Counted from the stretch's first letter, positions 35,728 through 45,454 are shown. The stretch: 64,000 bases of DNA from Nitrospina sp052156635 (GCF_052156635.1 NZ_JBQKUO010000004.1:186001-250000); one strand, 5' to 3'. Made by a program: numbers and translations. The notes: a model not told the origin generated them from the sequence alone.

Positions 35728-36714
35728 TCAGGCGTAGAGGGAGGCCACCCACTTTCCATAGCCGTTGAACTTTTCGGTCGGATAAATATCGCCGGTGCCG
35801 ATCATCTTCTCCTTCTTCTGAGACCAACGCGGGTGCGGAACCTCCGGGTCGACATTGGAAACGAACCCGTATTCGTGGGGAACCAGTGTATTCCAGAAGG
35901 TCGCCGGTTGTTTGCTCACAAGCTCGATTTTGACCACCGACTTGATACTTTTGTAACCGTACTTCCATGGCGTCACCAGCCGGATACCCGCTCCGTGCTG
36001 GTTGGGCAGCACATGACCGTACACCCCGGTAGCCATGATCGTCAATTCGTTCATCGCCTCGGCGATTGTCAGTCCCTCGGTGTAGGGCCATGGCAGGTGG
36101 CTCTGCTCCTGTCCCGGGGCCACTTGCGGATTGAGGAAACTGGTGAATTTCACAAACCGCGCCCCGGGTTTGGGATCGGCACGACGAATCAGTTCCCTTA
36201 ACGGAAACCCATTCCACGGCACCACCATCGCCCACGTCTCCACGCAACGATGGCGGTAAACCCGTTCCTCCAGCGGCATGGTCTTGATGAGGTCATCCAC
36301 ATCATACGTTTTGGGATTGTTGACAAGACCGGAAACCTCCACCTGCCATGGGCGAGGCTTGAAAGCGTCGATCAATTTCCACACGCCTTCTTTCACCGAG
36401 GTGAATTCGTAAAAATTGTTGTACTGGAGCGCTACGGTCTCCTGGGTCATGGGCCGCGAAACGGTATAGGCCGGATTGCGTTTCAAACCAGGGATGGGAA
36501 TGAAGTCGGTTTGGAGCTTTCGATCGGGCTCACCCAGAAGGCGGTCCAGCCAGTTGGACTGCGCCTGCGCAGTGCCGGGAAAAATGGCTCCGCCAACCAT
36601 CAGACCGGCGGCCGCCATCGCCTGGAGAAAATCGCGGCGATTGAAAAACAGGGTTTGCGGAGTGATGCTTCGGGAATTTTCATTCCAGTCGGGGGGTATA
36701 TACAAGTGGCTCAT
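35728..36714 (-). CDS. msrP: Periplasmic methionine sulfoxide reductase, catalytic subunit
   Basis: The 328-residue molybdoenzyme repairs oxidised methionines in envelope proteins. It has a Tat signal with the twin-arginine motif NRRDFLQAMAAAG near residue 27. The sulfite-oxidase fold follows, with the cofactor-ligating Cys in YRHRCVETWAMVVPW. Other family segments are PLRELIRRADPKPGARFV, GVYGHVLPNQHGAGIRLV and PWKYGYKSIKSVV. AAAGGAG five bases before the ATG at 36714 decides this start over a longer form. The usual membrane partner msrQ (YedZ) is not next to it. Confidence 0.92.
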   Translation of the reverse strand: MSHLYIPPDWNENSRSITPQTLFFNRRDFLQAMAAAGLMVGGAIFPGTAQAQSNWLDRLLGEPDRKLQTDFIPIPGLKRNPAYTVSRPMTQETVALQYNNFYEFTSVKEGVWKLIDAFKPRPWQVEVSGLVNNPKTYDVDDLIKTMPLEERVYRHRCVETWAMVVPWNGFPLRELIRRADPKPGARFVKFTSFLNPQVAPGQEQSHLPWPYTEGLTIAEAMNELTIMATGVYGHVLPNQHGAGIRLVTPWKYGYKSIKSVVKIELVSKQPATFWNTLVPHEYGFVSNVDPEVPHPRWSQKKEKMIGTGDIYPTEKFNGYGKWVASLYA

Positions 36715-36886
36715 AATCGCTCCTTTTGTGGCGTCCGGGTGGACCGCAGCGTCTCCCCTTTGCTCATTATATCCGCTCAAACCAAGAAAATCCTTGAGAG
36801 TTTAGGTGGATTCGCATACATTGTTTTGGCTTGCGGAAACCGGTCCAAATCGGTTTCCACCTCTTTTTCTTGCCCTTTGGTCGTTT

Positions 36887-37435
36887 ATGAAGCCGGAAGA
36901 TTTCACATTATTCAGTGGGGGTGTGAAAGGCGCGGAGGCGGAGTTCGGTGCCAATGCCGAACGCCTCGGCCTGGAGGAAGTGCATTTCACTTTTGAGGGC
37001 CACAAGATCGTCCGAAAACGCGGGACGCGCTTCCTCACCCAGGAGGAACTCAAACACGGTGACGTCAGCCTGGTTTACGTCTCCAAACTCATGCACCGCA
37101 AGTACACGGACGGCCCCCTGTTTCGGAAAGTCCTGCAAAGCATCTGGCACATGGTCAACCACGCGGGCGAAGTGTTCGTGGTGGGCCATATCCTTGAAGA
37201 CAAAACGGTGAAAGGCGGCACCGGCTGGGGCGCCGAACTGGCCAAGCTGTTCAACAAACCACTCTATGTGTTCGATCAGGACCAGGAACAGTGGTTCAAA
37301 TGGACGGGGGACGCCTGGAAGAAAGCAACCCCGAAAATTCGGGATAAAAATTTTGCCGGAACGGGCACCCGTTTTTTAAACGCCGCAGGCAAGAAGGCCA
37401 TCGCCGACCTGTTCGACCTTTCCTTTTCCAAATAA
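36887..37435 (+). CDS. Rossmann-type SLOG-like protein of unknown function
   Basis: The 182-residue protein opens with a glycine-rich FSGGVKGAEAEFG loop and later has VVGHILED, GGTGWGAELAKLFNKPLYVFDQ and a closing FAGTGTRFLNAAG. That order of motifs is reminiscent of the SLOG/YpsA superfamily, which binds nucleotides or similar ligands, but the assignment is tentative. I chose the ATG at 36887 because the fold starts there. A GTG at 36806 with a GAGAG site would add 27 residues and cannot be excluded. Confidence 0.6.
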   Translation: MKPEDFTLFSGGVKGAEAEFGANAERLGLEEVHFTFEGHKIVRKRGTRFLTQEELKHGDVSLVYVSKLMHRKYTDGPLFRKVLQSIWHMVNHAGEVFVVGHILEDKTVKGGTGWGAELAKLFNKPLYVFDQDQEQWFKWTGDAWKKATPKIRDKNFAGTGTRFLNAAGKKAIADLFDLSFSK

Positions 37436-37615
37436 ATAGCGGTTTTTCCGCCATTCCCCTCCCTCTCATCACGTATTTGTTTCCGGCAGCTCCAGACACA
37501 TCGTATATTTTTTCCCCAATTATTTGATTTACCATCCCCCTTCCCTTAACCTGAAAACACGGAAGGAATCCTTTCCATTTCCCATTTCATTATCAAAATT
37601 AATCGGAGGGGTGGA

Positions 37616-38200
37616 ATGTCAACGACCACAATCGTGATTTTGGGAATCCTGGGTTTCGGCCTGCTGGGGATCATCGGTTACTTCATCATGATCTACAACG
37701 GCCTCATTTCCCTTAAGGAAAACATCAAGAAATCCTGGGCCAACATCGATGTCATCCTGAAGCAGCGTTACGACGAAATCCCGAAACTGATTTCTGTCTG
37801 CGAAAGCTACGCCCAGTTCGAAAAAGGCATGCTCGACCGCCTGCTGAAAGCGCGCGAACGCTATGTCCGCGCGGATGGAGTGAAAGCAAAATCCAAGGCC
37901 AGCAACCAGATCAGCGAGGCGCTTCGCAGTGTTTTTGCCCTGGCTGAAAATTATCCCGAGCTCAAGGCCAACGAGAATTTCATGCAATTGCAGAATCGCA
38001 TTTCGCACCTGGAGGAAACCCTGGCCGACCGACGCGAGTTTTTCAACGACAGCGTCAACAACTACAACATCCGCATCCAGCAAATCCCGGATGTGTTCGT
38101 GGCCGGCATGCTGAATTACCGGCAGGAAGAGATGTTTGAAGTGGCCGAAGAGGAACGCCGCGACGTAAAGGTCAACATCAAGCTCCCCAGTTTTGATTGA
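37616..38200 (+). CDS. LemA family protein
   Basis: The 194-residue protein has one N-terminal membrane helix (about 4-29). The LemA helical bundle follows, with YNGLISLKENIKKSWANIDV, LKQRYDEIPKLISVCESY and a closing FNDSVNNYNIRIQQIPDVF. LemA proteins are membrane-anchored with unclear roles. The next gene encodes a GIDE-domain protein; LemA and GIDE-domain genes often occur side by side, so the pair probably works together. Confidence 0.9.
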   Translation: MSTTTIVILGILGFGLLGIIGYFIMIYNGLISLKENIKKSWANIDVILKQRYDEIPKLISVCESYAQFEKGMLDRLLKARERYVRADGVKAKSKASNQISEALRSVFALAENYPELKANENFMQLQNRISHLEETLADRREFFNDSVNNYNIRIQQIPDVFVAGMLNYRQEEMFEVAEEERRDVKVNIKLPSFD

Positions 38201-38230
38201 AAATTTTAACCATCATTTGGAGGATGAGGG

Positions 38231-39268
38231 GTGTCCAGTCTTTCCGGGGATGAACTGGAAATCATTGTAATTTGTATATTGGGAGCCGCTATCGGGTTAT
38301 ACCTTTTTTGCACTGGTTTTCGGGAGTTGAAAGTCAAGCGGACCATTCAAAACACACCTACTTCGAAGATAAATACCGGTGCGGTTGGAACTAATGTCGA
38401 GGTCAAAGGCCGAGTCATCGCCGAAAAAGACAAGTTGGTCCGCGGGCCTATCAGCGGCAAACCCTGCGCCATTTACCACATTGAAATCCAAAAATGGGAC
38501 AAGGACGGGGAAGCCGATTCGCGCCCCAGTTCCATTTCTTTCGATCCTTTGAAAAAGCATACCTGGAGACGTGGCCGGTGGGTGACCATTGGCAGCTATT
38601 TTTCTGATGACGGGTTTTATATCGACGACGACAGCGGTGCCAACGCCATGGTTTTGGTGGAAGGGGCGAAAGTACACCGGGACGGTGACACAGTAAACTA
38701 TGAATGCTCCTCCCACCAATTTTCAGGTATGGATGCGGAGTTGTACCAGTCCTTAAAAAAAAGCAGAAAAAAAATAGGGTCATTCAAATTAAAGGACACT
38801 ACCTACCTGTTTTCCAAAGATTACCATTTCCGGGAATGGTGTTTTGTTCCCGGTGAAGAGTTGTATGTTTTGGGTTACGCTTCTTCCAATCTAAAAGCCC
38901 TTCGTCCCAAAAAACCCGGTGCGCGTTTTTTCGTGGAAGCAAAGAAAATGATCCGCAAAAATAAGGATCTGCAGAATAAGCTGGATTCCAACAGGGATGG
39001 CAAACTGGATTACTACGAACTGGAACGAGGCGCACAGTTGCTTGCAAAAAAGCTTGCGACCAAATACAGCGAAAAGAAGCTGGAGGAACTGGCCTCCAAA
39101 ACCAAAATGGTTTTTAAAAAAGAATACAACTACCCCTTTGTGATCAGCAACCGCCACGAAGAAGACCTGGTCTCGCATGTTGGAAAGATGGCCGCTCTGA
39201 AAATCTGGGGCGGACCCGCCCTGGTGATTGGCTGCACCATTTATTTTTTTACTTCATTTTTCCATTAA
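38231..39268 (+). CDS. GIDE-domain membrane protein with an EF-hand loop
   Basis: The 345-residue protein has an N-terminal membrane helix (about 9-28), a GIDE-like domain (about 50-215, VEVKGRVIA, GPISGKPCAIYHIEI, SSHQFSGMDAEL) and a second helix near the C-terminus. In between lies DSNRDGKLDYYE, which has Asp, Asn, Asp, Asp and Glu at the positions expected of a canonical EF-hand calcium loop. It lacks a RING finger, so it is not a ubiquitin ligase. The start is GTG with GGAGG seven bases upstream, 30 bases after lemA. Confidence 0.78.
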   Translation: MSSLSGDELEIIVICILGAAIGLYLFCTGFRELKVKRTIQNTPTSKINTGAVGTNVEVKGRVIAEKDKLVRGPISGKPCAIYHIEIQKWDKDGEADSRPSSISFDPLKKHTWRRGRWVTIGSYFSDDGFYIDDDSGANAMVLVEGAKVHRDGDTVNYECSSHQFSGMDAELYQSLKKSRKKIGSFKLKDTTYLFSKDYHFREWCFVPGEELYVLGYASSNLKALRPKKPGARFFVEAKKMIRKNKDLQNKLDSNRDGKLDYYELERGAQLLAKKLATKYSEKKLEELASKTKMVFKKEYNYPFVISNRHEEDLVSHVGKMAALKIWGGPALVIGCTIYFFTSFFH

Positions 39269-39314
39269 AATGCCAGTCAAGTCGATCCTGGTCGCTCGCT
39301 ATTCTCATTCCGCT

Positions 39315-40085
39315 TCACAGGGGTTTTGCAACCTGACCACGCCTTTTGGCCCAAAGCACCAGCGACAACCCGAATATGAATATCCCGATGAATTGCGAGG
39401 TGGACAGCATCTCCGGAACCGCGTAGCCGCGGTCGTCGCCGCGGTAAAACTCGATGATGAAGCGGCCGATGGAATACAGGATTCCGTAGGTGAGGAGCAC
39501 CTGTCCGTCAAAGCGTTTCTTCTTCTGCACCCACAGCAGGACGAAAAAAATGACGAGCGCATTGAGTGACAGGTATATCTGAGTGGGGTGAAGCGGCACA
39601 TTGAGCGGTGCCAGGGAATCCAGGTTGGTGAACGTGATGGCCCACGGCGCGTCGGTGCGCACGCCGTAACAGCACCCCGCGAAAAAACATCCCCAGCGGC
39701 CGATGGCCTGCCCGATGGCGATCGAAGGCGCCAGCACATCCGCCGTTTTCCAGAAAGGCAGATCGAACTTGCGCATGAAGTACCACGCCGTCGCCACCGC
39801 CGCCATCAATCCACCGTAATACACGAGCCCCCCCTTCCAGAACTTCAACATCTCCAGGGGATTCGAGGCAAAGTAGCGGTACTCGACGATCACGTACAAC
39901 AACCGCCCACCCAGAATGGATGCGATCAGCAGGTAAAAACACAGATCAAGGATTCGACCGGAATCGAGCCCTTCCTTTTGCCCCTGACGGGCCGCCAGAA
40001 CGATGCCGACGAAGAAACCCGTCGCCACCAGCAGGCCGTAGGTGAAGATTTTGACAATACCAAACTCAAGCAGAATGGGATGCAC
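39315..40085 (-). CDS. lgt: Prolipoprotein diacylglyceryl transferase
   Basis: The 256-residue inner-membrane enzyme attaches diacylglycerol to the lipobox cysteine of prolipoproteins. It begins MHPILLEFGIVKIFTYG, typical of Lgt, and contains the signature block GQAIGRWGCFFAGCCYG, then HPTQIYLSLNALVIF and the late GRFIIEFYRGDDR segment. The start is GTG with GGGAG seven bases upstream. It follows lspA by 14 bases, so the first two lipoprotein-maturation enzymes are co-transcribed. Confidence 0.95.
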   Translation of the reverse strand: MHPILLEFGIVKIFTYGLLVATGFFVGIVLAARQGQKEGLDSGRILDLCFYLLIASILGGRLLYVIVEYRYFASNPLEMLKFWKGGLVYYGGLMAAVATAWYFMRKFDLPFWKTADVLAPSIAIGQAIGRWGCFFAGCCYGVRTDAPWAITFTNLDSLAPLNVPLHPTQIYLSLNALVIFFVLLWVQKKKRFDGQVLLTYGILYSIGRFIIEFYRGDDRGYAVPEMLSTSQFIGIFIFGLSLVLWAKRRGQVAKPL

Positions 40086-40099
40086 GTGAGCTCTCCCTG

Positions 40100-40618
40100 T
40101 CAGGCAGATTCAGAGGTGGGGTCCTCTTGCCGTTTTTGCGGTGCGGTTCCATCCTTGATTATATCAATGAACATGAACAGCACGCCAATGGTAATGCAGG
40201 AATCCGCCACGTTGAAGGCGGGCCAGTGGTAACTTCCAAAATGAAAATCGAGAAAATCGATCACTTCCTTGTACAAAATGCGGTCGATGAGGTTGCCGAT
40301 AGCCCCGGCAAAAATCAGGATCAGGCCCCGGAGCGCGATTTTTTTATGACTCGGGGTTTCGTGAAAGAACACCAGAATGGCGATGATGGCGATCCCGGAA
40401 AAGATGATGAACAGAGTCGCCTTCATTTCCAACTCGCTTTCGGCGAACAGGCCAAACGCCACCCCCGGGTTGCGGATGTGCGTCAAATTGAAAAAGTTGT
40501 CGATGATGCGGATCGACATGTTCTGCGGAATGTGCAGAGCCACGAGGTACTTCGTGAACTGATCGAGGATGATCAGAATGTTGGAAATCAAAAACAGCTG
40601 AAGGTATTTGTTCTTCAA
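40100..40618 (-). CDS. lspA: Lipoprotein signal peptidase II
   Basis: The 172-residue aspartic protease has four membrane helices and the catalytic blocks GAIGNLIDRI...VIDFLDF and FNVADSCITIG. It removes the signal peptide from lipoproteins after Lgt has acted. I place the start at the TTG at 40618, eight bases past the ileS stop, because the conserved fold begins there (KYLQLFLISNILII). A TTG at 40705 would add 29 Pro-rich residues overlapping ileS. Neither start has a strong ribosome binding site. Confidence 0.9.
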   Translation of the reverse strand: MKNKYLQLFLISNILIILDQFTKYLVALHIPQNMSIRIIDNFFNLTHIRNPGVAFGLFAESELEMKATLFIIFSGIAIIAILVFFHETPSHKKIALRGLILIFAGAIGNLIDRILYKEVIDFLDFHFGSYHWPAFNVADSCITIGVLFMFIDIIKDGTAPQKRQEDPTSESA

Positions 40619-40625
40619 AAGAAAC

Positions 40626-43445
40626 TCAGGCTTTGGCGGCTTCCAGATGGGTCGCGCACCGTTGACAGATTCCGGGATGGTCTCCGGATGCTTCGGCCTC
40701 GACAAAATAGTTCCAGCAACGTTCGCATTTCTTTCCGGGAGCCGGTTTGACCCCGATCTTCAACCCCTCGATCACATCGCTCTGGTAGGCGTCGCCATCC
40801 AGTTGCGGAACCATCTCGACCTCTGACACGATAAAAATATATTTGAGCGATTCACGTTCGCTTTCCAGCAACGGCTGCATGGATTCAGGCGCAGCGAGGG
40901 AGACCGAAGCGTCCAGCGAATGCCCGATTACCTTTTCCCGGCGGCGCAACTCCAGTGCCTTGCTGACTTCGCCCTTGAGCTCCTTGATGCGCTCCCACTT
41001 GGTAGCCAGTTCGTCGGAAAATGTGACGCCGGACAGATCCGGGAACACGCTCAGGTGAACGCTTTCCGTTTTACTGCCGTCGTCGGGCATGTACTTCCAC
41101 ACCTCATCGGCGGTAAAACTCAGGATCGGCGCCATCATCTGCGCCATGCCCTTCAACAGATCGTATATGGCTGTCTGACCCGACCGGCGACCCTGCGAGG
41201 TTTTTGGGTAGGTGTAAATCCGGTCTTTCAGGATGTCCAGGTAGAACGCGCTCAGGTCCACGATGCAGAAGTTGTAAAACGTGTGGTAGAACACGTGGAA
41301 CTCGTACCCCTCGAACGCTTTCTGAATGCGTTCGTTCACCTTCTTGAAGCGGTGCAGGATGTAGTGATCGATCTCCTCCATCTCGCCGACGGGCACACGG
41401 TCGGTTTTCGGATCGAAGTCGCTCAGGTTACCGAGCAGAAACCGGAACGTGTTGCGGATTTTCCGGTAGGCCTCGGTAAGCCTCTTTAAAATTTCGTGGG
41501 AGATGCGGATATCCTCGCGGTAGTTCTCCGACGCCACCCACAATCGCAGGATTTCCGCGCCGTACTGGTCGATGATCTTCTGCGGGGCGATGACATTGCC
41601 CGCCGACTTCGACATCTTCTTGCCCTTGCCGTCCACCACGTAACCGTGCGTGAGAACGGTTTTGTACGGAGCCGCACCGCGCGTGGCCACGGCTTCCAGC
41701 AGGGAACTGTGGAACCAGCCACGATGCTGGTCACTGCCTTCCAGATACAGGTCGGCCGGCCATTGCAGGTTCGGGTCCGGTTCCAGCACCGCCGCGTGGC
41801 TGACGCCGGAGTCGAACCACACATCCAGAATATCCATTTCCTTTTTGAACTCGGCAGACCCGCAGGCGCACTTTGTACCCGCAGGCAGGAGGTCCTTCAC
41901 GTCTTTCTCGAACCAGCAGTCCGCGCCTTCTTTTTCCACCGCCTCAATGACGGGTTCGTAAACCGCCATGTCGGCGAGCGTGGTGTCGCACTGCACACAG
42001 GTGAACACCGTGATCGGTACACCCCACGCGCGCTGACGCGACACGCACCAGTCCGGACGATTCTCGATCATGCCGTAAATGCGGTCGCGTCCCCAGTGCG
42101 GCACCCAACGGGTCTTGTCAATCTCCGCCAGCGCTTTCTGGCGCAAGCCCTTGTCGTCCATCGAAATGAACCACTGCGCCGTGGCGCGGAAGATAATCGG
42201 CGTGCGGCACCGCCAGCAGTGCGGGTAAGAATGATCGACCCGGTCCTGGCGGATCAGCTTGCCCAGTTCTTCCAGCTTCTTGATGATCTCCGGGTTGGCC
42301 TTCATCACGAACTGACCGCCGAAAAACTCGACCTCCTGTTTGAACACGCCGCCGTCGTCCACCGGGTTGTATGTGTCGAGCCCGTACTTGAGGCCGACGA
42401 TGTAGTCCTCCTGACCGTGCCCCGGTGCGGTGTGAACGCAACCTGTTCCCTGCTCCAGCGTGACGTGGTCGCCCAGGATCACCGGCGACTCGCGGTCGAT
42501 GAACGGGTGTTGGCAGACGACGCCTTCCAGTTCCTTGCCCGCGCATTTACCGAGGACTTTGTAATCGGTGACGTCCCATTCGAGGATCAGAGCCGAGAGC
42601 CGCTCCGCCGCCACGACGTACTGCTCGCCCGCGATCTCAACGGCGGTGTACTCGAAGTCCGGGTGCAGGCACACGGCGAGGTTGGCGGGAAGCGTCCATG
42701 GCGTGGTGGTCCAGATAACGAACGATGCCTTCTTCGCATCCACGCCTTCGATCTGGTTGTTCCACCCCGACTTCACAGCAAATTTTACGTAGATGGACGG
42801 AGAATTGTGATCGGCGTACTCGACTTCCGCCTCGGCCAGAGCCGTACGGCAGTGCGTGCACCAGTGCACAGGCTTCAGTCCCTTGTACACCATGCCGGAT
42901 TCGAGGAATTTCAGAAACTCGCGGACGATGGTGCCTTCGTAGCCGAAGCTCATGGTGAGGTACGGTTTGTCCCAGTCGGCGAACACGCCCAGCCGCTTGA
43001 ACTCTTCCTTCTGCACCTCCACGAAACGCGCGGCGTACTCCCGGCACAGCTTGCGTACTTCATTCTTAGCCAGGTCCTGTTTTTTGCTTTTGAGCTCCTT
43101 GCCAACCTGGTGCTCGATGGGCAGGCCGTGGCAGTCCCAGCCCGGCACGAAGGTCGCGTCGAATCCTTTCATCGTCATGATGCGCACGATGAAATCCTTC
43201 AGCACCTTGTTGAGCGCGTGGCCCATGTGGATGTGGCCATTGGCGTAGGGCGGGCCGTCGTGGAAGACGTATTTCGGGCGGCCCTTCGACGCCTCGCGGA
43301 TACGCTGGTAAATGTCCTCCGCCTCCCATGCCGCCAGCACTTCCGGCTCCCTCTGCACGAGGTTGGCCTTCATGGGGAAATCCGTTTGCGGCAGGTTCAG
43401 GGTGTCCTTGTAATCCATTTTCGTGTCGCCGTTTTCCGTCTTCAT
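40626..43445 (-). CDS. ileS: Isoleucyl-tRNA synthetase
   Basis: The 939-residue class I synthetase has the HIGH-type motif GHIHMGHALNK near residue 70. It also carries the CP1 editing domain (TTPWTLPAN, GTGCVHTAPGHGQEDY), the KMSKS loop (GKKMSKSAGNV near 605), the anticodon-binding domain and a C-terminal zinc finger (CERCWNYF, CQRC). It charges tRNA-Ile and edits valine. The ATG overlaps the trpS stop by four bases, so the two synthetases are translationally coupled; lspA follows. Confidence 0.97.
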   Translation of the reverse strand: MKTENGDTKMDYKDTLNLPQTDFPMKANLVQREPEVLAAWEAEDIYQRIREASKGRPKYVFHDGPPYANGHIHMGHALNKVLKDFIVRIMTMKGFDATFVPGWDCHGLPIEHQVGKELKSKKQDLAKNEVRKLCREYAARFVEVQKEEFKRLGVFADWDKPYLTMSFGYEGTIVREFLKFLESGMVYKGLKPVHWCTHCRTALAEAEVEYADHNSPSIYVKFAVKSGWNNQIEGVDAKKASFVIWTTTPWTLPANLAVCLHPDFEYTAVEIAGEQYVVAAERLSALILEWDVTDYKVLGKCAGKELEGVVCQHPFIDRESPVILGDHVTLEQGTGCVHTAPGHGQEDYIVGLKYGLDTYNPVDDGGVFKQEVEFFGGQFVMKANPEIIKKLEELGKLIRQDRVDHSYPHCWRCRTPIIFRATAQWFISMDDKGLRQKALAEIDKTRWVPHWGRDRIYGMIENRPDWCVSRQRAWGVPITVFTCVQCDTTLADMAVYEPVIEAVEKEGADCWFEKDVKDLLPAGTKCACGSAEFKKEMDILDVWFDSGVSHAAVLEPDPNLQWPADLYLEGSDQHRGWFHSSLLEAVATRGAAPYKTVLTHGYVVDGKGKKMSKSAGNVIAPQKIIDQYGAEILRLWVASENYREDIRISHEILKRLTEAYRKIRNTFRFLLGNLSDFDPKTDRVPVGEMEEIDHYILHRFKKVNERIQKAFEGYEFHVFYHTFYNFCIVDLSAFYLDILKDRIYTYPKTSQGRRSGQTAIYDLLKGMAQMMAPILSFTADEVWKYMPDDGSKTESVHLSVFPDLSGVTFSDELATKWERIKELKGEVSKALELRRREKVIGHSLDASVSLAAPESMQPLLESERESLKYIFIVSEVEMVPQLDGDAYQSDVIEGLKIGVKPAPGKKCERCWNYFVEAEASGDHPGICQRCATHLEAAKA

Positions 43446-44431
43446 TTCAGTTTCATCGCTTCCTTCACTTTTCGCATGGTGTTTTGCGCCACCTTGCGGG
43501 CACGCTCGGTGCCTTCATCTAGAATTTCATCCACTTCCTTCGGTTTGGCCACCAGCTCCGCCCGCCGCTCCATGAGGGGACGCATCCCCGCCAGCATGGA
43601 CTCCGCCAGCAGGGCCTTGCAGTCGCCGCACCCGATGCCCGCCGTCCGGCAGTTCTCATCGACGTACGCCTGCTTCTCCTCCGACGAGAACAGCTTGTGA
43701 AACGGGAACAGGTTGCACACGTCCGGATCGCCGGGATCGTTGCGCCGCAGCCGTTGCGGGTCGGTGAGCATGGACTGGATTTTCTTGGTGATCTCCTTTT
43801 CCGAGTCGGACAGGTAGATGGCATTATTGTAGCTTTTGCTCATCTTCCTGCCGTCGATTCCGTTCAGCTTCGGCACCTCACTGATCTTCGCTTCCGGTTC
43901 GATCAACACCTTCTTTTTATAGAAATGCTGGAAGCGACGCACGATCTCGCGCGACAGCTCCAGGTGCGGCGCCTGGTCGATGCCCACCGGCACGAAGTGC
44001 GCGTTGTACAGCACGATGTCCGCCGTCTGCAGTACCGGGTAACCGAGGAAGCCGTAGGAACTCATGTCCACGGTCTTCACTTCCTGCTGCTTTTCTTTAT
44101 AAGTGGGATTGCGCTCCAGCCACGACACCGGCACGATCATCGATAAAATCAGGTGCAGTTCCGCATGCTCCGGAATGCGCGACTGCACGAACAGCGTGCA
44201 CTTTTCCGGATCCAGTCCCGCCGCCAGCCAGTCGATCGCCACCTCGCGCGTGAACCTGGGGATCTCGCCGGGGCTTTCATGCAGCGTGGTCAGCGAATGC
44301 CAGTCGGCGATGAAGTAAAAGCACTCGTAATCGTCCTGCAGGGACACCCAGTTTTTCAACGCGCCGAAGTAATTGCCCAGGTGAAGCAGGCCGGAAGGCT
44401 GCATGCCGCTCAAAATGCGTTTTTTCGACAT
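43442..44431 (-). CDS. trpS: Tryptophanyl-tRNA synthetase
   Basis: The 329-residue class I synthetase begins KKRILSGMQPSGLLHLGNYFGAL, with the HIGH-like HLGN. It contains DWHSLTT, GYPVLQTADIVLYNA, VPVGIDQAPHLELSREI and the KMSKS motif in GRKMSKSYNN. It charges tRNA-Trp. The ATG at 44431 is preferred over an in-frame TTG one codon earlier. It lies 21 bases after the M50 protease gene. Confidence 0.97.
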   Translation of the reverse strand: MSKKRILSGMQPSGLLHLGNYFGALKNWVSLQDDYECFYFIADWHSLTTLHESPGEIPRFTREVAIDWLAAGLDPEKCTLFVQSRIPEHAELHLILSMIVPVSWLERNPTYKEKQQEVKTVDMSSYGFLGYPVLQTADIVLYNAHFVPVGIDQAPHLELSREIVRRFQHFYKKKVLIEPEAKISEVPKLNGIDGRKMSKSYNNAIYLSDSEKEITKKIQSMLTDPQRLRRNDPGDPDVCNLFPFHKLFSSEEKQAYVDENCRTAGIGCGDCKALLAESMLAGMRPLMERRAELVAKPKEVDEILDEGTERARKVAQNTMRKVKEAMKLK

Positions 44432-44452
44432 CAATCGGAAATTTGATAAGGA

Positions 44453-45103
44453 TTAAAGGAAGCGAATGATCTGTTTTACATAGGGAAACGCCTCTTGGGT
44501 AAAAAACTCTACCATAAACCCCATGGGGAGTCTAAGAATACCCAAAATTATCCCGGTCTGTGCAAAATAATCCAAAAGGAAGATGCCGAGCAGGACGAAT
44601 CCGCTGTAGCGGTCGAACACCGCCAGCTTCGCCGCCATCTCCTGCGAGACCAGGCCCTTGAGCACGCTGGCGCCGTCCAGCGGAAAGATGGGCAGGAGGT
44701 TGAAGATCGCCAGCGCCACATTGATGTAGAGCGCGTAGCACAGCATGGCGAACAGAAACAGGTTCTGCTCCGGCGGCGTGACACGCACCAGGAACCCGAA
44801 AATGAGGGCGAGGATCAGGTTGGACGCCGGACCCGCCGCCGCCACGTACATCATGTCGCGGTGCGGGTTCTCGAAATTACGTCCATTTACGGGCACCGGC
44901 TTGGCCCAGCCGAAACCGAGGAAGTAGAAGCAGATGACGCCGAAGAAGTCCAGGTGCTTGATGGGATTGAAGGTGAGCCGGCCCAGCCGCTTCGCCGTGT
45001 TGTCACCCAGAATGTAGGCCACCCGGCCGTGGGAGTATTCATGCACCGTCAACGAAAACAGGATGATGACGGTAAAAAACAGGTAAAACTGCAAGCTTTC
45101 CAA
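44453..45103 (-). CDS. Site-2-type M50 zinc metalloprotease
   Basis: The 216-residue membrane protease has HEYSH (His21, Glu22, His25) in its first helix and a later LPIFPLDGASVLKG segment providing the Asp ligand. This is the short YwhC/SREBP-like S2P group with no PDZ domain. These proteases cut substrates within the membrane; the target is unknown. The start is TTG with GAGGT six bases upstream. It is the first gene of the trpS-ileS-lspA-lgt run, an order seen in many bacteria. Confidence 0.87.
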   Translation of the reverse strand: MESLQFYLFFTVIILFSLTVHEYSHGRVAYILGDNTAKRLGRLTFNPIKHLDFFGVICFYFLGFGWAKPVPVNGRNFENPHRDMMYVAAAGPASNLILALIFGFLVRVTPPEQNLFLFAMLCYALYINVALAIFNLLPIFPLDGASVLKGLVSQEMAAKLAVFDRYSGFVLLGIFLLDYFAQTGIILGILRLPMGFMVEFFTQEAFPYVKQIIRFL

Positions 45104-45454
45104 GAAATTACCTCGAGTGGCAAAGGACTGCCGGGAATTCTCCCGGCCGGCGGGGGAACGATCCGGTAGGAGTTTGACCCAAATACGCGTAATTGCGCTC
45201 TTAACTGAATTTTAGCTCATTTAAATCCCCCTTCTCAAATTTTATACAGCTTGCGTGTTTCTTCACATAAATTGCGTCCCTGTCCTCAAGCCTTTGGGTT
45301 TTTGGCCGTTATGAGAAGGGCGGCGGGTCACATTCGGTTGAATTCACTCTGCCGTTGCGTGACAATGAAACGATCCGCATTCACGAAACATCGGGACGCC
45401 CCGGCCCGCCCGGCGTGGGTCGGCAAGCCCTTTTAACGAAAGCAGGTGAGCGTT
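45104..45454. other. 351-base divergent intergenic region
   Basis: This lies between the divergent M50 protease and MinD-type ATPase genes and must hold both promoters. It contains an AT-rich middle (about 45190-45290). I could not pick out a clear -35/-10 pair, repeat or small gene. Confidence 0.4.

Noticed and set aside
41496..43700. A 734-codon open frame antisense to ileS and trpS
   Set aside because: It lies wholly opposite two confident tRNA synthetase genes and contains no family motif.
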